A stretch of DNA of 64,000 nt from Pseudomonas sp. RIT-PI-AD (GCF_025642785.1 NZ_JANZKU010000021.1:21868-85867), one strand, 5' to 3'. Counted from the stretch's first letter, positions 55,081 through 64,000 are shown. Numbers and translations: made by a program. Notes: generated by a model not told the origin, from the letters alone.

Positions 55081-57893
55081 CTTGTTTGCTCCTCAGAAGG
55101 GTACGACTCGGAAATCAAAACACTGACCGGAAAGTCCGCCAGGACCTCGGCTAGGGCGAGCGAGCCCTGCAAAATAGTGACTGCGTGGTGGGAAAAAAGT
55201 CCCGAGAGATTTTCCCCACTCAGGGCAGGGGGAAGCTCCACCCGGGTGTCGCCCCAGCGCTGCGCCGGGACCAGGGGTTCGGCCACCTCGTCCAGCAGGG
55301 AGGCCGCCAGGCGCGGCGCGATCACCAGGAGCCAGCGCCGTTCCTGCCGGCGGGCGAAGGCAATGACCTTGTCGGCGTGCTCGCCCTGCACCTTCAGCGG
55401 CAGGTATTCGCCGCGTTCGAACAACAGCGGGGCGGTCTGACGCAGACGCAGGGTGCGAGCGATCAAGGCTTGCTTGATAGGGGCGTCGCGCCAGTTGGCG
55501 AGCAGCCCGGCGGGCGTCTGACCGGGGTCCAGGCTGGCTTGGCGGGCGGCGTAATCCACCGGCTGGCGGTTGTCCGGATCGACCAGGCTGAAGTCCCAGA
55601 ACTCGGTACCCTGGTAGAGATCCGGCACGCCCGGGGCCGTCATCCGCAGCAGGGTCTGGACCAGTCCGTTCAGCGCGCCGGGTACCGCGAGGCTGAGCGC
55701 GGCCGCTGCGATGTCTTCACGCAAGGTGCGTTGCGCTTCGCCTTCCAGCAAGCCGAACAGGAAGGCGCGGCATGCCTGTTCGTAGGCGTCGTTGGGCGCG
55801 TTCCAGGTGCTGCGCAGCTTGGCCTCGCGGATGGCTTTTTCCTGCCAGCGCCAGACACGCTCGGCGTAGGCGGTCAGGCCCGCTTCATCCTGTGGCTGCA
55901 GCGACAGGGGCCAACTGGCGAGAAGGGTCTGGTAGAGCATCAACTCGTCGCCGGGCGCCGGGGCGCTGCCGTCCGCGAGGGCTTCGCGCAAGGGCGCGGC
56001 GAGGCCATACCAGTACTGGATTTTCTCGTTGAACCAGGCCGCGCGCTCGCTGACCACCGCCAGGCGCGCGCGGGTGTCCTCGCCGCGCTTGTGGTCGTGG
56101 GTAGCGGTGGTCAACAGGTTGCCGGGAAAATGCTCGTGACGGGCCAAGGCATGTCGGTGGAAGTCCTCGATCGGGGCGCTGAAATGCTGGGGATCGAAGC
56201 CGACGTCGTTGCGCGAAAGGAGCACCGCCGAGCGGTAGCAGGCAGTGTCTTCCACCGCCTTGGCCGCTGCCGGCGAGGTCAACTGCTGGAACCGCGATTG
56301 GGCGTGGCGGCGCAGCTTGCGCGCCCGGCCCGGCGGAAGTTGGTGCAGCGGCTGGCCGCCGAGCCACGCCTGCAGGTGATCGAGCAGCGGCCAGTCCACT
56401 TCGGCGAGCAGGCCGCGAGCACCTTCCAGGGCGTGCTGGAAGAAGGGCTCGTCGCCTGCGGAGCGACCACCCGCGCCGGCGTATGTGCGATACACCGGGA
56501 AGTGCACGATCAACGCCATCAGCGCGCGGCGGATCGCCCCCAGGGTCAGGTCGCGAGTCATCACGTCTTCCCGAGCGACTTGCAGCAGGGTCTGGGCCAC
56601 CGATTCGAAGTCGCCGGCGAGCGAGCCGCTGAGCACCAGTTGGCGGGCTTCGCGGACCTCCTCCATGAAGTCGGCCGGCCTGCCGGTGAGGGTGTTCCAC
56701 AGGTTGGCCAAAGGGGCCTCGCCGCGCGGATCGTGTTGCAGCAAGGACACCTGGTTCATGAACTCGTAGCCGGTGGTGCCGTCCACGCCCCAGTCGTCGC
56801 GGAGCGACTCGCCGTCGCCGAGGATTTTCTCCACGTAGATCGGCAGATAGTCCAGCCGGGCCTCCGCGGGGCGCCTGGCCAGCAGGGCATCGACCCGGCG
56901 GCGCAGTTTGCGGCAGTAGCCGCGCGGATCGGCCAGGCCATCGACGTGGTCGATGCGCAGCCCGTCCACCAGGCCTTCCTCGATCAATTGGAAGATCTTC
57001 CCGTGGGTCGCCTCGAAGACTTCCGCCCGCTCGACCCTCAGCCCGCCCAGTTCGTTGATATCGAAGAAACGCCGCCAGTTGATGTCGTCCGCCGCGGTGC
57101 GCCAACTGGCGAGCCGGTAGTGCTGCTCCTCGAGCAAGGCGTGCATGCGCTCGAACCCCTCGGCCTCGCGCCCGTCATAGGCGCGCAGACGCGCTTCGAG
57201 CGCGCCGCGCACGCTGGGCTCGGCGGCGGCGCGCTGGAGTTCCGCGCGCAGGCCGGCGGCCGCCTGCCAGGCGTCGTCGCGGTTTTCCAGCGCGGCGAAA
57301 CCCTCCGCGAGCCCGCGCAGGGTGGTGTCCGTGCAGGCCCGCAGGAGGTCCCCGTAGCTGGGCGGCGTCAGCGGGAAGCGATGCTCGTTGTGTTCGGCAT
57401 ACAGGGCTCCCTGTGCCTCATCGAAACGCAGGACGATTTCCCCGGCCTTGAGCACCTCGCCGTAATCGCTGCGCAGGAAGGGCACCAGCAGCTGACCCTT
57501 GAGCAGCGGGTCCGGCGAATGCCATTGGATATCGAAGAACTTGGCATAGGGACTGCGCACGCCCCATTCGAGGACATCCAGCCACCAGGGATTGTGAGCG
57601 CCGCCCACGGCCATGTGGTTGGACACGATATCCAGGATCAACCCCATGCCGCGCTGGCGCAGGCCGGCCACGAGGCGTCGCAGCGCATCCTCGCCCCCCA
57701 ATTCCGGGTTTATCCGGGTCGGGTCGACCACATCGTAGCCGTGCATGGAGCCGGCGCGGGCGGTGAGCAGGGGGGATGCGTAGAGATGGCTGATACCCAG
57801 GGCAGCGAAATAGTCCAGCAGGGGGAGGGCGTCGTCGAGGGTGAAGTCGCGGTGGAATTGCAGGCGCAAGGTGGCGCGCGGGTATTGGCTCAT
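55077..57893 (-). CDS. treY: TreY, maltooligosyltrehalose synthase
   Basis: A 938-residue GH13 enzyme that isomerises the reducing-end alpha-1,4 linkage of a glucan to the alpha,alpha-1,1 linkage of trehalose. The catalytic nucleophile is Asp315 (GLRIDHVDGL) and the acid/base Glu355 (YVEKILG), followed by the TreY-specific VDGTTGYEF. A long helical insertion (180-270) is normal for the family. TreZ then releases trehalose. It follows malQ by 22 bp, and its stop overlaps the DUF2934 start. Confidence 0.95.
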   Translation of the reverse strand: MSQYPRATLRLQFHRDFTLDDALPLLDYFAALGISHLYASPLLTARAGSMHGYDVVDPTRINPELGGEDALRRLVAGLRQRGMGLILDIVSNHMAVGGAHNPWWLDVLEWGVRSPYAKFFDIQWHSPDPLLKGQLLVPFLRSDYGEVLKAGEIVLRFDEAQGALYAEHNEHRFPLTPPSYGDLLRACTDTTLRGLAEGFAALENRDDAWQAAAGLRAELQRAAAEPSVRGALEARLRAYDGREAEGFERMHALLEEQHYRLASWRTAADDINWRRFFDINELGGLRVERAEVFEATHGKIFQLIEEGLVDGLRIDHVDGLADPRGYCRKLRRRVDALLARRPAEARLDYLPIYVEKILGDGESLRDDWGVDGTTGYEFMNQVSLLQHDPRGEAPLANLWNTLTGRPADFMEEVREARQLVLSGSLAGDFESVAQTLLQVAREDVMTRDLTLGAIRRALMALIVHFPVYRTYAGAGGRSAGDEPFFQHALEGARGLLAEVDWPLLDHLQAWLGGQPLHQLPPGRARKLRRHAQSRFQQLTSPAAAKAVEDTACYRSAVLLSRNDVGFDPQHFSAPIEDFHRHALARHEHFPGNLLTTATHDHKRGEDTRARLAVVSERAAWFNEKIQYWYGLAAPLREALADGSAPAPGDELMLYQTLLASWPLSLQPQDEAGLTAYAERVWRWQEKAIREAKLRSTWNAPNDAYEQACRAFLFGLLEGEAQRTLREDIAAAALSLAVPGALNGLVQTLLRMTAPGVPDLYQGTEFWDFSLVDPDNRQPVDYAARQASLDPGQTPAGLLANWRDAPIKQALIARTLRLRQTAPLLFERGEYLPLKVQGEHADKVIAFARRQERRWLLVIAPRLAASLLDEVAEPLVPAQRWGDTRVELPPALSGENLSGLFSHHAVTILQGSLALAEVLADFPVSVLISESYPSEEQTR

Positions 57894-57915
57894 GACAGGG
57901 CGGTACTCGTGAAAT

Positions 57916-59988
57916 TCATTGAGCGGCCTTGCGGCGCGCGTGTTCGATCAATTCGAGTCGGCGGCTCGCGGCGGCCTCGTCCAGCAACTCGGCGGCCTCT
58001 CCGGGCAGACGCCGGCACCAGTTCGGATGGCCCTCGACGGTGCCCGGCAGGTTCGGCTGTTCGCTCAGGCCCAACACGTCTTCCAGGGGCAACAGCACCA
58101 GGGGCGCCGGTGTCTCGCCGAGAAAGCGCAGGCTCTGGTCGACGATTTCCGCGTCGGCGTCCTCGGCGGGGCGCGGCTGGCCGTTGTCCTCGAATGACTG
58201 CAACAGCGCCTGGCGATCCCGGGCGCGGTCCTCGCGATCGCGCCGGCTCTGTTCCGCGTCGGATTGCCCGAGCTTTTCCCGCCAATCGATATCCACTCCC
58301 TTCCACCAGCCGCGCATCGTCGGCAGGTCATGGGTAGTTGGAGTCGCCAGGGCATCTGACGGCCATTGCCCAGGCGGCAGGAAGCGCCCATGGCGCTGCT
58401 CGAACTGCAACACGCGCATGCCCAGGACGCCGCGCCGTGCGATGCGCTCGTGGAATCCTTCCGGCACGGTTCCCAGATCCTCGCCGAGGACGATGGCCTG
58501 ATGTCGATGGGATTCCAGTGCCAGCAGGCGCAGCAGGTCCTCCACGGGATAGTTCAAATAGGCACCCGCTTGCGGCGGGGCGCCCTGGGGAATCACCCAC
58601 AAGCGTTGCAGCCCCATCACGTGATCGATGCGTATGCCGCCGGCATGGGCCAGGTTGGCTTGGAGCATTTCGATGTAGGCGCGATAGCCGTGGCGGCGCA
58701 AGCCGGTGGGCGAGAACGCGGAAACGCCCCAGCTCTGGCCGGCGCGATTGAGGATGTCCGGTGGCGCGCCCACGCTCAGGGTGGGCAGCAACTCGGCTTG
58801 CCGGCTCCAGGCCTGGCTGCCGCTGCCATCGGCGCCCACGGCCAGGTCGGCGATCAGGCCGATGCGCATGCCGCCGCTGCGCGCAGCCACCTGGACACGC
58901 TCCAGGCCTCGTGCGATCAGCCATTGGCCAAAGGCATGGAAGCTCACCTCGTGGCTGTGCTCGTCGGCGAAGCGGGCGACTTCCGCGCCCTCGGGGTCGT
59001 GTAAGGCCTGCGGCCAGTCCTGCCAGCCGCTGGGCGCTCCGTCTCGTGCACGAATGGTGTGCAGGGCTTCGAAACGGCAATGTTGGGTTAACGCATCCCC
59101 GCCCTTGGCACGAAAGGCCTCGAAGTCCTGCATCAAGGGATTGCCGCCCTGGGTGAAGTCTTCGAACAGCGCGCGCAGCACGCGCAGCTTGATCGCCGAA
59201 GCGGCCGGCCAGTCGATCAGCTCGAGCGCTTCCAGGCGTGCCTGCTCGGCCTCCAGGCCACAGCTTTCCAGGGCGCGGCCCACCGCCTGTTCGCCGAGCA
59301 CGCTGCCCGGCGAGGCGTGGAGGATGTTGAAGAACATGCGACTGGAGGGGGAGTAGGGGCTGTAGCGTTCCAAATCGGCGCTGAACATGGCGTGCAGGGG
59401 GCTGATCGCCAATGCATCGGCGCCGCGGCCGGCGGCGGCGCGGGCCAGGCTCTCCACCCCTTGGGTGTCGCCGAAACCGCCGTCGCCCGTACGGCGCACG
59501 GAATAGAATTGCGCGCTGAGCCCCCACAGGCGCGAACCGGCCTCGCCGGTGAGATCGTCGATGCCGATGCAGCGGGTGGGGGCCACGGCCAGGTTGAGTT
59601 GTCGGTCGCCGATGGCGAGCCGTTGGTAGCCGATATCGGCGAGCGGGGGCAGGCGCCCCTCGGCATCCAGCCGGGCGTCGATTTCGCGGCCGTCCTCCAG
59701 GGTCAGGCGGAACGGCGTGCCCGCGGCGAAATGGCCCGCCAGGTCATGGGCCTCGCCGGCGTCCACGACCAGCAGCGGCGGCAGGTCGCTGGCTTGCTGG
59801 GCTTCTCCTTGCAGACGCTTCAGGCTGTCCTGGACCTGCGCCGGGTTCGCCACCGCAAAGCCCAGGGACTCCAGCAGCGGCCGCAGGACTTCGGGCGTCA
59901 CCCGTTGTGCCTGGCCGTTGGCATCGGTCCAATCGATGGAAAGACCCGCTGCTTCGGCCAGGCCGATCAGCGTCGCGTCGTCATTCAT
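57916..59988 (-). CDS. malQ: MalQ, 4-alpha-glucanotransferase (amylomaltase)
   Basis: A 690-residue GH77 enzyme that transfers maltooligosyl units between alpha-1,4 glucans. Catalytic nucleophile Asp455 (GIRIDHVMGL), acid/base Glu503 (LGEDLGTVP) and Asp554 (TTHDLPT). The N-terminal ~150 residues form the extra domains seen in E. coli-type MalQ (694 residues). The ATG at 59988 lies inside the treZ 3' end (8-bp overlap). In this operon it should lengthen short maltodextrins left by TreY/TreZ and GlgX. Confidence 0.94.
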   Translation of the reverse strand: MNDDATLIGLAEAAGLSIDWTDANGQAQRVTPEVLRPLLESLGFAVANPAQVQDSLKRLQGEAQQASDLPPLLVVDAGEAHDLAGHFAAGTPFRLTLEDGREIDARLDAEGRLPPLADIGYQRLAIGDRQLNLAVAPTRCIGIDDLTGEAGSRLWGLSAQFYSVRRTGDGGFGDTQGVESLARAAAGRGADALAISPLHAMFSADLERYSPYSPSSRMFFNILHASPGSVLGEQAVGRALESCGLEAEQARLEALELIDWPAASAIKLRVLRALFEDFTQGGNPLMQDFEAFRAKGGDALTQHCRFEALHTIRARDGAPSGWQDWPQALHDPEGAEVARFADEHSHEVSFHAFGQWLIARGLERVQVAARSGGMRIGLIADLAVGADGSGSQAWSRQAELLPTLSVGAPPDILNRAGQSWGVSAFSPTGLRRHGYRAYIEMLQANLAHAGGIRIDHVMGLQRLWVIPQGAPPQAGAYLNYPVEDLLRLLALESHRHQAIVLGEDLGTVPEGFHERIARRGVLGMRVLQFEQRHGRFLPPGQWPSDALATPTTHDLPTMRGWWKGVDIDWREKLGQSDAEQSRRDREDRARDRQALLQSFEDNGQPRPAEDADAEIVDQSLRFLGETPAPLVLLPLEDVLGLSEQPNLPGTVEGHPNWCRRLPGEAAELLDEAAASRRLELIEHARRKAAQ

Positions 59989-61759
59989 GGTGGTCCTCCA
60001 GGTTGACCACGGCCACGCGCGGCGAGAGCCGGCCTTGACGGTAATCCAGCAACGCATCGTTGCGACTGATGAAAAGGGGAGTGGCGTGGCGTTCGCCCGA
60101 AAGGGCGCATGGTGCCGCCGACAGGTTGACCTCGATGCTCAATACGCGGCCATCGCCGAGGCGCCAGCGGGCGGATACCGCGCTGTCCGCGAGGACATCC
60201 GCGCCCAGGGGGCGGCAACCGGGCAGGTAGGGCACGATGCGGCCGTGGCGCAGGGCGAGCAGTTGCCGATAGAAGTCGTTCCAGGCGGCGTGCTCGGCGT
60301 CCTTGGAATAGCGGGCGAAATCCGGGCGCGAAGCCTGGAAGGTGCGCTCGGCGTTGGGATCGGGGATGCGCTCGCGTTTGGTTTCGTCGGCGAACACTTC
60401 GAAATCGGCGAATTCGTTGCGGCGGCCGTCGCGCACCGCGTCCGCCAACTCGTCGTGATGATCGGTGAAGAACAGGAAGGGCTCTCGCGAGCCCCATTCT
60501 TCGCCCATGAACAGCAGTGGAATCATCGGCGACAGCAATAACAGGGTCGTGGCCGCCCGCAGGGCATCGGGATCCGCCAGCGCGATCAGGCGCTCACCGA
60601 ACGCACGGTTGCCGGTCTGATCGTGGTTCTGCAGGAAAAGCACGAATGAAGTGGGCGGCAGGTGGGCGCTGGGCTGACCACGGGTTTCCCCGCGGCGGTT
60701 CGGTTGGCCCTGATAGATGAAGCCTTCGCTCAGGCAGACCGCCAGCTTGTCGGTGGCGTGGTCGACGAAATCGGAATAGTAGGCCTCGCGTTCGCCGGTC
60801 AGCAGGGCATGCAGCACGTTGTGGCCGTCGTCGTTCCACTGGGCATCGAACCCGACTTCCAGCAGGCCTGCATCGTTGTGCTCGTTTTCCAGCACCAGAT
60901 GCACGTGGCGTTCGCCGCCGAACTCGCTGCGCACTTGCTGCGCCAGTTCCACGAGAAAATCCTTCTCGCTGATGGCATGCACGGCATCCAGGCGGAGGCC
61001 GTCCACCCGGTAGTCGCGCAGCCACATAAAAGCGTTCTGCAGGAAAAAGTCCCGCACCGCGCGGCGGCGGAAGTCGATGGCGTCGCCCCAGGGCGTCTGG
61101 ATGTCGTGGCGGAAGAAGCCCTTGGCGTAACGGCCCAGGTAATTGCCGTCCGGTCCGAAATGGTTGTAGACCACGTCGACGAACACCATCAGGCCGAGGC
61201 GATGGGCGCTGTCGATCAGGTGCTTGAGTTCGTCCGGGGTCCCGTAGGAGGAGTCCGGGGCAAAAGGCAGCACGCCGTCGTAGCCCCAGTTGCGCTCCCC
61301 AGGAAAGTCGTTCAGCGGCATCAGCTCGAGGGCGGTGACGCCCAGCTCGACCAGCGCCGGGAGCCGGTCCTCGATGCCACGGAAGCCCCCCAGCAGGCCG
61401 GCATGCACTTCGTAGAGCACGCACTCGTGCCAGGGACGCCCGTGCCAGCCCTGGGTACGCCAGGCGTAGGAAGCGTGGTCGATGACCAGGCTATCGTCGT
61501 GGACGTCGCCGCTCTGAGCGCGGGAGGCCGGGTCGGGGACCTCGTATTCGTCGTCCACGCGGAATCTGTAGGGAGTGCCGGGCAGGCAGGCCAGCTCAGC
61601 GCTGAACCAGCCTTCGGCAACCGGGTGGAGGGGGTGGATTCGTTCGTCGAGCACCACGCTGACGTGCGTGGCGTCCGGTGCCCAGAGGGAAAACCGCGAG
61701 CGCTGGTTCCCCAGCCACTGGGCCCCGTGAAGGGCCGAGAAGCCTGTGTTGTCGCTCAT
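59981..61759 (-). CDS. treZ: TreZ, maltooligosyltrehalose trehalohydrolase
   Basis: A 592-residue GH13 enzyme that cuts trehalose from maltooligosyltrehalose. N-terminal CBM48 domain (about 10-95), catalytic barrel with nucleophile Asp258 (GLRLDAVHAI) and acid/base Glu291 (LVLENEHND), HDQTGNR near residue 385, and a C-terminal beta domain. It works with TreY on glucans made by GlgA. It begins 13 bp after glgA and overlaps malQ by 8 bp, so it belongs to the same transcript. Confidence 0.95.
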   Translation of the reverse strand: MSDNTGFSALHGAQWLGNQRSRFSLWAPDATHVSVVLDERIHPLHPVAEGWFSAELACLPGTPYRFRVDDEYEVPDPASRAQSGDVHDDSLVIDHASYAWRTQGWHGRPWHECVLYEVHAGLLGGFRGIEDRLPALVELGVTALELMPLNDFPGERNWGYDGVLPFAPDSSYGTPDELKHLIDSAHRLGLMVFVDVVYNHFGPDGNYLGRYAKGFFRHDIQTPWGDAIDFRRRAVRDFFLQNAFMWLRDYRVDGLRLDAVHAISEKDFLVELAQQVRSEFGGERHVHLVLENEHNDAGLLEVGFDAQWNDDGHNVLHALLTGEREAYYSDFVDHATDKLAVCLSEGFIYQGQPNRRGETRGQPSAHLPPTSFVLFLQNHDQTGNRAFGERLIALADPDALRAATTLLLLSPMIPLLFMGEEWGSREPFLFFTDHHDELADAVRDGRRNEFADFEVFADETKRERIPDPNAERTFQASRPDFARYSKDAEHAAWNDFYRQLLALRHGRIVPYLPGCRPLGADVLADSAVSARWRLGDGRVLSIEVNLSAAPCALSGERHATPLFISRNDALLDYRQGRLSPRVAVVNLEDHHE

Positions 61760-61772
61760 GGTAACGCCCTCG

Positions 61773-63317
61773 TCAGATGCTGCCGACGGCGTGGCCCGTA
61801 TTGCCCATCAGGTCGCTGTACAGCTTGGTATAGGGTTCCACCGACTGGTGCCAGTAGAACGGCGACGACATGGCGCGGCAGCGCATCGCGTTGAGCAGGT
61901 CGGGGGAGGCATGAACCTTGATGGCCCGGTGGATCGCTCCGAGGTAGCTCTCTGCGGTGGATTTGTCGAACAAGAAGCCCGTCACGCCATCCTCGATGGT
62001 GTCGGCCAGCCCGCCCGTACGCCGGGCGATGGGCAGGGAGCCGAAACGCTGCGCGTACATCTGGCTCAACCCGCAGGGTTCGTAGCGGGAGGGCATCAGC
62101 AGAAAGTCGCTGCCGGCGAACATCAGGCGCGCGTCGGTCTCGTTGAAGCCCACGTGCACGCCGATCTTGCCCGGATGACGTTGCGCCAGACGGCGCATGG
62201 CCGCTTCCAGCTCAGGTTCGCCACGTCCGATCACCGCGATCTGGCCACCCGCGGCAACGATCGCTTCGGCGACCTCCTGGGTGAGGTCCAGACCTTTCTG
62301 ATGGACCAGGCGCGACACCACGGCGAACAGCGGGCCGTCGCTGGGTTCCAGCTCGAACAGCGCGCGCACCTGATCGGCATTGGCGCGCTTGCCTTCCCAA
62401 TCGTTGATGCCGAAGTTGCGGGTCAGGTGGGTATCGGTGCGCGGATTCCAGCTCTCGTCGATCCCGTTGGCGAAACCGCTGAGCATGCCTTGGCGAACCT
62501 TTACCGCCAGCAGGCCCTCGAGACCGCAGCCGAAGGCTTCGGTGGTGATCTCCTTGGCGTAGGTGGCGCTGACGGTGGTTACGTGATCCGAATAGGCGAT
62601 GCCGGCCTTGAGGAAAGACAGCTTGCCGTGGAACTCCATCCCGTCGATCTGGTTGGCTTCAGGCGGCAGGCCCAGCTCCGGGCTGCACTGGGTATCGGCC
62701 AGACCCTGATAGGCGAGGTTATGGATGGTAAACACGCTGGGCGTGTGCTGGCCGCGCCATTTCATGTAGGCAGGCGCCAAACCGGCCGGCCAATCATGGG
62801 CGTGCACCAAGTCGGGGCACCAGCGCAGGCAGGCGGTGCCGGCTGCCAGATCCGCCGCGGCCAGACCCAGGCGGGCGAAGCGGATGTGGTTGTCCGGCCA
62901 GTCGCGACCATTGTCGTCGCCATAGGGAGAGCCTTCGCGTTCGTAGAGTTCGGGGCAGAGCAGGACGTAGACGATCAGGCCGTCTTCCATGTCGATGCGG
63001 CCGATCTGGCAGGCGGGCAGCGCGGCGTGTCCGCTGAGCTTGCCGATGATGCGGATTTGGTGTCCGCTCTCCAACACTTGCCGGTACCCGGGGATCAGGA
63101 TGCGGACGTCGTGCTTACGGTTGAGCGCGCGGGGCAGGGCAGCGGATACGTCGCCCAGGCCACCGACTTTGATCAGGTCGGACAATTCGGACGTCACGAA
63201 CAGAATCTTTTTCTTGATTTCCTGAGGTGCCTCGACCCGGAAATTAATCTTGTTCGCCATCAGCGGACGAGGCGAAGCAAGCTCTACATCCAATATGTTC
63301 GCAACGGCATTACCCAT
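61773..63317 (-). CDS. glgA: GlgA, glycogen synthase
   Basis: A 514-residue GT5 glycosyltransferase that extends alpha-1,4-glucan from a nucleotide-glucose. The N-terminal donor/acceptor motif is KVGGLGD (50-56) where KTGGL is commonest. The C-terminal GT-B domain carries SRLVHQKGLDL, the catalytic-type EPCGLSQMYA motif and RRTGGLADTI. About 35 extra residues precede the usual N-terminal strand (KKKILFVTSE). The ATG at 63317 has GGAGG five bases upstream, which decides it over an in-frame start 96 bases earlier. First gene of the long operon. Confidence 0.94.
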   Translation of the reverse strand: MGNAVANILDVELASPRPLMANKINFRVEAPQEIKKKILFVTSELSDLIKVGGLGDVSAALPRALNRKHDVRILIPGYRQVLESGHQIRIIGKLSGHAALPACQIGRIDMEDGLIVYVLLCPELYEREGSPYGDDNGRDWPDNHIRFARLGLAAADLAAGTACLRWCPDLVHAHDWPAGLAPAYMKWRGQHTPSVFTIHNLAYQGLADTQCSPELGLPPEANQIDGMEFHGKLSFLKAGIAYSDHVTTVSATYAKEITTEAFGCGLEGLLAVKVRQGMLSGFANGIDESWNPRTDTHLTRNFGINDWEGKRANADQVRALFELEPSDGPLFAVVSRLVHQKGLDLTQEVAEAIVAAGGQIAVIGRGEPELEAAMRRLAQRHPGKIGVHVGFNETDARLMFAGSDFLLMPSRYEPCGLSQMYAQRFGSLPIARRTGGLADTIEDGVTGFLFDKSTAESYLGAIHRAIKVHASPDLLNAMRCRAMSSPFYWHQSVEPYTKLYSDLMGNTGHAVGSI

Positions 63318-63408
63318 AACATCCTCCAATGACTGCGATCCTAGCGCCGGCTGACCGAACGCCTTTTCTCGTACATCGCTCCCGCTTCGGCGACGCCATC
63401 GCGAATTG

Positions 63409-63415
63409 AGCATAG
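63409..63415 (-). promoter_or_regulatory. Candidate sigma-S-like -10 for the glgA operon
   Basis: CTATGCT on the minus strand resembles the extended RpoS -10 (CTATACT). It lies 92 bp upstream of the glgA start and is preceded by the palindrome at 63428-63441. No -35 consensus is visible, as is common for stress-sigma promoters. Confidence 0.25.
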
Positions 63416-63819
63416 GTCTGATCGGTGCGCTCTACAGAGCGTATGTGGCGAAAGATCCTGTTAATCCTGACCAATGGCCGAGAAAAAAAGTTCGGCCCAA
63501 ATCATGCAGAAAAGTAGGAAAAGGCTACTGTCGTGGCCTTCCGTGCCAGCTACCGACTTTGACGGGCCGGAGACGCTTATCAACTGCATTTTTGGGCGCC
63601 TTTCCTCCCGCTTGACATCAGAACCGATGCACGAAGTGCGCCAGCCTAAAATCCAGGGACTGGAGTACCGGTGGCGCTCCCGTTGAAGCCCGTTTTTCCC
63701 TCCTCGCGCACCCTATGTATGTTTCATTGCAGAAAGATGGCGTCCTGGTTGTCGGAGTCGAGGTACACGCCGACGGCCTTTGCCTAACCGACAAACAGCG
63801 ATCCAGTTGGCAGCGTCTC

Positions 63820-63848
63820 GCGCGATCTCAAGGTAATATCGCGCTTTT
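63820..63848 (+). terminator. Orphan intrinsic terminator upstream of the right-edge gene
   Basis: A perfect 7-bp stem (63820-63826 with 63838-63844, 11-base loop) is followed by TTTT at 63845-63848 on the plus strand. No plus-strand gene precedes it for many kilobases, so it may end a small RNA or act as a leader terminator for the following gene. Confidence 0.5.
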
Positions 63849-63943
63849 ACGCCTCGGGACCGGTGCTTCTCGCGGGTCCGCAGAGGTAAACGAGTTGCCC
63901 GTTTTCGTTGCTGGCCGCTGTTTTCACCCGCAAGGAGGCTCCC

Positions 63944-64000
63944 TTGAACCGCGTTCTGAATGTCACCACCGCCCTTGGCCCGCAAACCCTGCGCTTCGCG
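63944..64000 (+). CDS. Probable VgrG type VI secretion spike, N-terminal fragment (3' truncated)
   Basis: Only 19 codons are present: TTG start at 63944 with an ideal AAGGAGG (63932-63938) six bases before it, encoding MNRVLNVTTALGPQTLRFA. The pattern V-T-T-x-L-G-x-x-x-L-R-F is typical of the start of VgrG (TssI) proteins, whose first strand pair opens the gp27-like domain. VgrG is the secreted tip of the T6SS tube. The fragment is too short for certainty and the rest lies outside the window. Confidence 0.45.
   Translation, partial: MNRVLNVTTALGPQTLRFA

Larger units (their letters stand above)
63318..63943. other. 626-bp region upstream of glgA with relatively AT-rich parts
   Basis: A divergent regulatory region between glgA (-) and the partial gene at the right edge (+). 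It includes a candidate sigma-S-like -10 for glgA, a 14-bp palindrome CGCTCTACAGAGCG (63428-63441), a 6-bp A-loop hairpin (63476-63481 with 63492-63497) and a plus-strand terminator (63820-63848). AT-rich stretches stand out from the surrounding GC-rich genes. No convincing gene is seen. Confidence 0.55.

Noticed and set aside
63715..64000. An ATG-initiated plus-strand frame open to the window edge
   Set aside because: It overlaps the better supported TTG start at 63944 in another frame, has no ribosome site and crosses the terminator hairpin.

Overview
This 64 kb window is GC-rich, densely coding chromosomal DNA from a Pseudomonas of the P. aeruginosa lineage. The evidence is gene content: fimL-nudC, muxABC-opmB, mexS-mexT-mexEF-oprN and the glgA-treZ-malQ-treY-glgX block are all gene sets I know from Pseudomonas. 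Compared with P. aeruginosa PAO1 as I remember it, the window reads as several conserved blocks joined in a different order, so I take it to be a related species and not P. aeruginosa itself. I see no rRNA, tRNA, insertion sequence, integrase or CRISPR array.

Region 1 (1-11.3 kb) holds the 3' end of a lysine/arginine/ornithine-type decarboxylase, a dienoyl-CoA isomerase-like crotonase, fimL (type IV pilus/cAMP signalling), nudC, a TSUP permease, a small membrane protein, an SDR dehydrogenase paired with an ACAD10/LvaA-like kinase, a stand-alone SCP2 protein with a histidine-phosphatase homologue, a SohB-like protease and an AcuI/YhdH reductase. Several of these suggest minor acyl-CoA metabolism.

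Region 2 (11.5-26.7 kb) is largely cell envelope and oxidative stress. It has two tandem PstS-like/OmpA fusion proteins, xthA, a GNAT, tamA-tamB (TamA carries an unusual acidic insertion), an operon of two proteins I cannot identify, an aldo/keto reductase with a divergent LysR regulator, and tpx.

Region 3 (26.9-45.8 kb) carries two complete RND efflux systems. muxA-muxB-muxC-opmB (+ strand) converges on mexE-mexF-oprN (- strand), with an orphan DctP-type binding protein between them. mexT lies directly upstream of mexE, and mexS is divergent from mexT. A 15-bp palindrome in front of mexE recurs, degenerate, between mexT and mexS.

Region 4 (45.8-63.3 kb, all - strand) has two transcription units. 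One is ybhP-clsB-ybhN (nuclease/phosphatase-like protein, cardiolipin synthase, membrane flippase-like protein), coupled by 4-bp overlaps. The other is a likely ten-gene polycistron: glgA, treZ, malQ, treY, a DUF2934 protein, glgX, and then four overlapping genes for an acyl-CoA-dehydrogenase-like flavoprotein, a PIG-L deacetylase, a NodS-like methyltransferase and a GT2 glycosyltransferase. The first six make alpha-glucan and convert it to trehalose or recycle it. The last four look like an uncharacterised small-molecule or glycan-modification pathway and are my main candidate for an undescribed system. The right edge holds an orphan terminator hairpin and the first 19 codons of what is probably a VgrG type VI secretion spike.
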